From: Sodaliphilus pleomorphus
Lineage (GTDB): Bacteria > Bacteroidota > Bacteroidia > Bacteroidales > Muribaculaceae
Length of the DNA: 64,000 nucleotides
NCBI RefSeq assembly: GCF_009676955.1
Contig: NZ_CP045696.1
Span: 1,867,001-1,931,000, forward strand
Reading direction: 5' to 3'
The position numbers and the translations under genes are program-made. Every line of letters begins with the position of its first letter. The stretch's first letter is position 1. The notes below the pieces were generated by a model, which was not told the origin of the DNA, did not search any database, and worked only from the letters and a program-made list of their open reading frames with translations. Below are positions 62,714-64,000 of this stretch, in pieces.

Positions 62714-63076
62714 TCATTGTACCTGTAGTTTAGTTGTTTTAATGATGTTTTGAGTTCTGTATCTTGCTATGATGATAGGCGTATCTAAATGATCAAGCGG
62801 TATTACACTTGATTGCTGTATATTCCCACTAAAAATTGATTTGCCATGTATATCAAAAATAGAAAGATATAATAGCTTGGGGGTATTTACATGTAATCTC
62901 TTGTTCCTGATGTGTAGGCTTATTTTATCAAGGCCTATTTCCTCGAGTGCCGACGCTTTCAAAAGCTCGTCTAAGTCCGTCTTCTCAATATAATCGTTTA
63001 TGGAGTAGATTGGGGAGCATATCCTGGTTCCATCGTAGAGAAGTGCGCAAAGTCTAAAATAGGTGCCCCAGTAAAA
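62714..63076 (-). pseudogene. C-terminal fragment of a T9SS-type secreted protein
   Basis: About 120 codons on the minus strand, open between a stop at 63077 and the stop at 62714, with no ATG start. It reads FYWGTYFRLCALLYDGTRIC, then SPIYSINDYIEKTDLDELLK, and ends KLLYLSIFDIHGKSIFSGNI with a T9SS-like sorting tail (YLSIFDIHGKSIFSG). The first part resembles the last strands of an fn3 module. It is the remnant of a larger surface protein next to the inverted-repeat element. Confidence 0.5.
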
Positions 63077-63242
63077 TCAAAATAAAAATTGATTTTCTGC
63101 ATTAAAATTATGCTTGGCCAAGGCAGTGTAAAAACGCGAGAGGAGCAGGATGGGAAACAATTACGATGATTTTCGGGGAAGATTGGGCACAGTATTGTGT
63201 AGTTTTTTACCACATTGTTGCGTCATAGGGAATAAAAAGGTT

Positions 63243-63250
63243 TAACTTTG
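63243..63250 (+). promoter_or_regulatory. -7 box for the ABC ATPase operon
   Basis: TAACTTTG followed by TGTG, 68 bp before the start at 63318. Confidence 0.55.
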
Positions 63251-63317
63251 TGTGCACACACGGCGGGCACTCGAGGTTGTGACCGTAATTTTTAATTAAC
63301 GACAAATTAAACAAACA

Positions 63318-64000
63318 ATGGATTTTATCGAAGTAAGCGATGTAGTGAAGCAATATTCTGGGCACTTGGCACTCGACCACGTGAGCGTGCACGTGCCGCA
63401 GGGCTGCATCTACGGTCTGCTCGGGCCCAATGGTGCCGGCAAGACGACGCTCATACGCATCATCAACATGATCACGCGCCCCGACAGCGGCCAGGTGCTG
63501 CTCGACGGCAAGCCCCTCGAGCCTGCCGACGTGGCCCGCATAGGCTACCTGCCTGAGGAGCGCGGACTGTACAAGAAAATGAAGGTGGCCGACGAAATTG
63601 TGTACCTGGCACGCCTCAAGGGGCTCGACAAGGCCACGGCCGTGCAGCGCACTCGCCAGTGGCTCGAGCGGTTCGGGCTCACCGACTGGGCCGGCAAGAA
63701 GGTGGAGTCGCTCTCCAAGGGCATGCAGCAGAAGGTGCAGTTCATTGCCACTGTGCTCCACGAGCCACGGCTGCTCATCTTCGACGAGCCTTTCTCGGGC
63801 TTCGACCCGGTCAACGCCGAGCAGCTCAAGCAGGAGATACTGCACCTGCAGCAAGAGGGTGCCACCATCCTGTTCTCGACCCACAACATGGAGAGTGTAG
63901 AAGAGGTGTGCCAGCGCATCACGCTCATCAACCACTCGCGTGTGGTGCTCGAGGGCGATGTGGAGGCCATCAAGCAGCAACACAAGCAAAACCTGTTTGA
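63318..64000 (+). CDS. ABC transporter ATP-binding protein (3' end outside window)
   Basis: First about 227 residues. Walker A GLLGPNGAGKTTLIR, Q-loop region IGYLPEERGLYKKM, signature LSKGMQQKVQFIA, Walker B RLLIFDEPFSGFDP and H-loop ILFSTHNM. This matches the NatA-type ATPases that pair with a NatB/YhaP-like permease; the permease would be downstream outside the window. Sodium or drug export is inferred. Confidence 0.88.
   Translation, partial: MDFIEVSDVVKQYSGHLALDHVSVHVPQGCIYGLLGPNGAGKTTLIRIINMITRPDSGQVLLDGKPLEPADVARIGYLPEERGLYKKMKVADEIVYLARLKGLDKATAVQRTRQWLERFGLTDWAGKKVESLSKGMQQKVQFIATVLHEPRLLIFDEPFSGFDPVNAEQLKQEILHLQQEGATILFSTHNMESVEEVCQRITLINHSRVVLEGDVEAIKQQHKQNLF

Noticed and set aside
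62998-63213. 71-residue minus-strand ORF
   Set aside because: It overlaps the secreted-protein fragment in another frame and has no recognisable features.

Overview
This looks like a chromosomal piece of a gut Bacteroidales genome, probably Muribaculaceae or a related Prevotella-like lineage. The evidence is: many -7 boxes of the Bacteroidetes type (TA-nn-TTTG, with almost no -35 consensus), large secreted proteins ending in type IX secretion-like (T9SS) C-terminal domains, BspA-type leucine-rich repeat proteins, a GH29 fucosidase, carboxynorspermidine synthase, and ORFs such as DUF2851, DUF4923-like and GldE-like that are typical of this phylum. The backbone is GC-rich. Several gene blocks are visibly more AT-rich and look acquired. 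The species call is an inference.

Layout. 1-2302: end of a peptide transporter and a secreted esterase. 2550-4181: AT-rich AbiEi/AbiEii type IV toxin-antitoxin pair. 4375-10162: leftward housekeeping genes (rhodanese lipoprotein, hypothetical, mutY, folK, pepD, Fur-family regulator, gldE-like). 10342-10824: DUF4112 protein. 10837-16700: a type I restriction-modification island (hsdR-hsdM-half-size hsdS) lying inside a broken yccF-like gene and flanked by a 28-bp direct repeat. 16814-25838: M6-type metalloprotease, a 1508-residue secreted multidomain protein and a TPR/AraC-type regulator. 25989-30633: ridA, a lone SU10/HK97-type capsid-like protein with an N-terminal membrane or lipoprotein anchor plus a small partner ORF, a porin and a YitT protein. 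30985-31734: truncated HpaII-family restriction enzyme. 31887-35832: two secreted proteins sharing a nearly identical C-terminal tail. 36057-43059: carboxynorspermidine synthase, fucosidase, BspA/DUF285 protein, DUF4923-like and DUF2851 genes. 43137-47490: WYL regulator, WG-repeat protein, and a complete retron (msr-msd RNA gene, retron reverse transcriptase, downstream gene with an RNxxxH HEPN-like motif). 47758-54835: BspA-like LRR protein, aroQ, O-methyltransferase, rbfA, LolC/E-like permease and membrane proteins. 54913-60363: MsbA-like ABC exporter, upp, ribF, an SDR with an altered active site and an M28 peptidase. 60676-63076: AT-rich Schlafen/AlbA_2 protein, short tandem and inverted repeats, and a fragment of a secreted protein. 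63318-64000: start of an ABC ATPase that runs off the window.

Main discovery candidate: the retron at about 44737-47490. A 15-bp a1/a2 inverted repeat encloses msr-like hairpins and a 14-bp msd-like stem. Next comes an RT with the retron hallmarks NAxxH, YADD and VTG and an unassigned C-terminal extension of about 190 residues. One base after its stop codon begins an uncharacterised protein carrying RNTHSH, which fits the HEPN RNase motif. A WYL regulator and a WG-repeat protein lie immediately upstream on the same strand. The second unusual item is the capsid-fold protein with a lipoprotein-like N terminus and no phage neighbours. The window carries at least five other defence or conflict genes or remnants (AbiE, type I RM, HpaII remnant, AlbA_2 protein, WYL regulator) dispersed among housekeeping genes.
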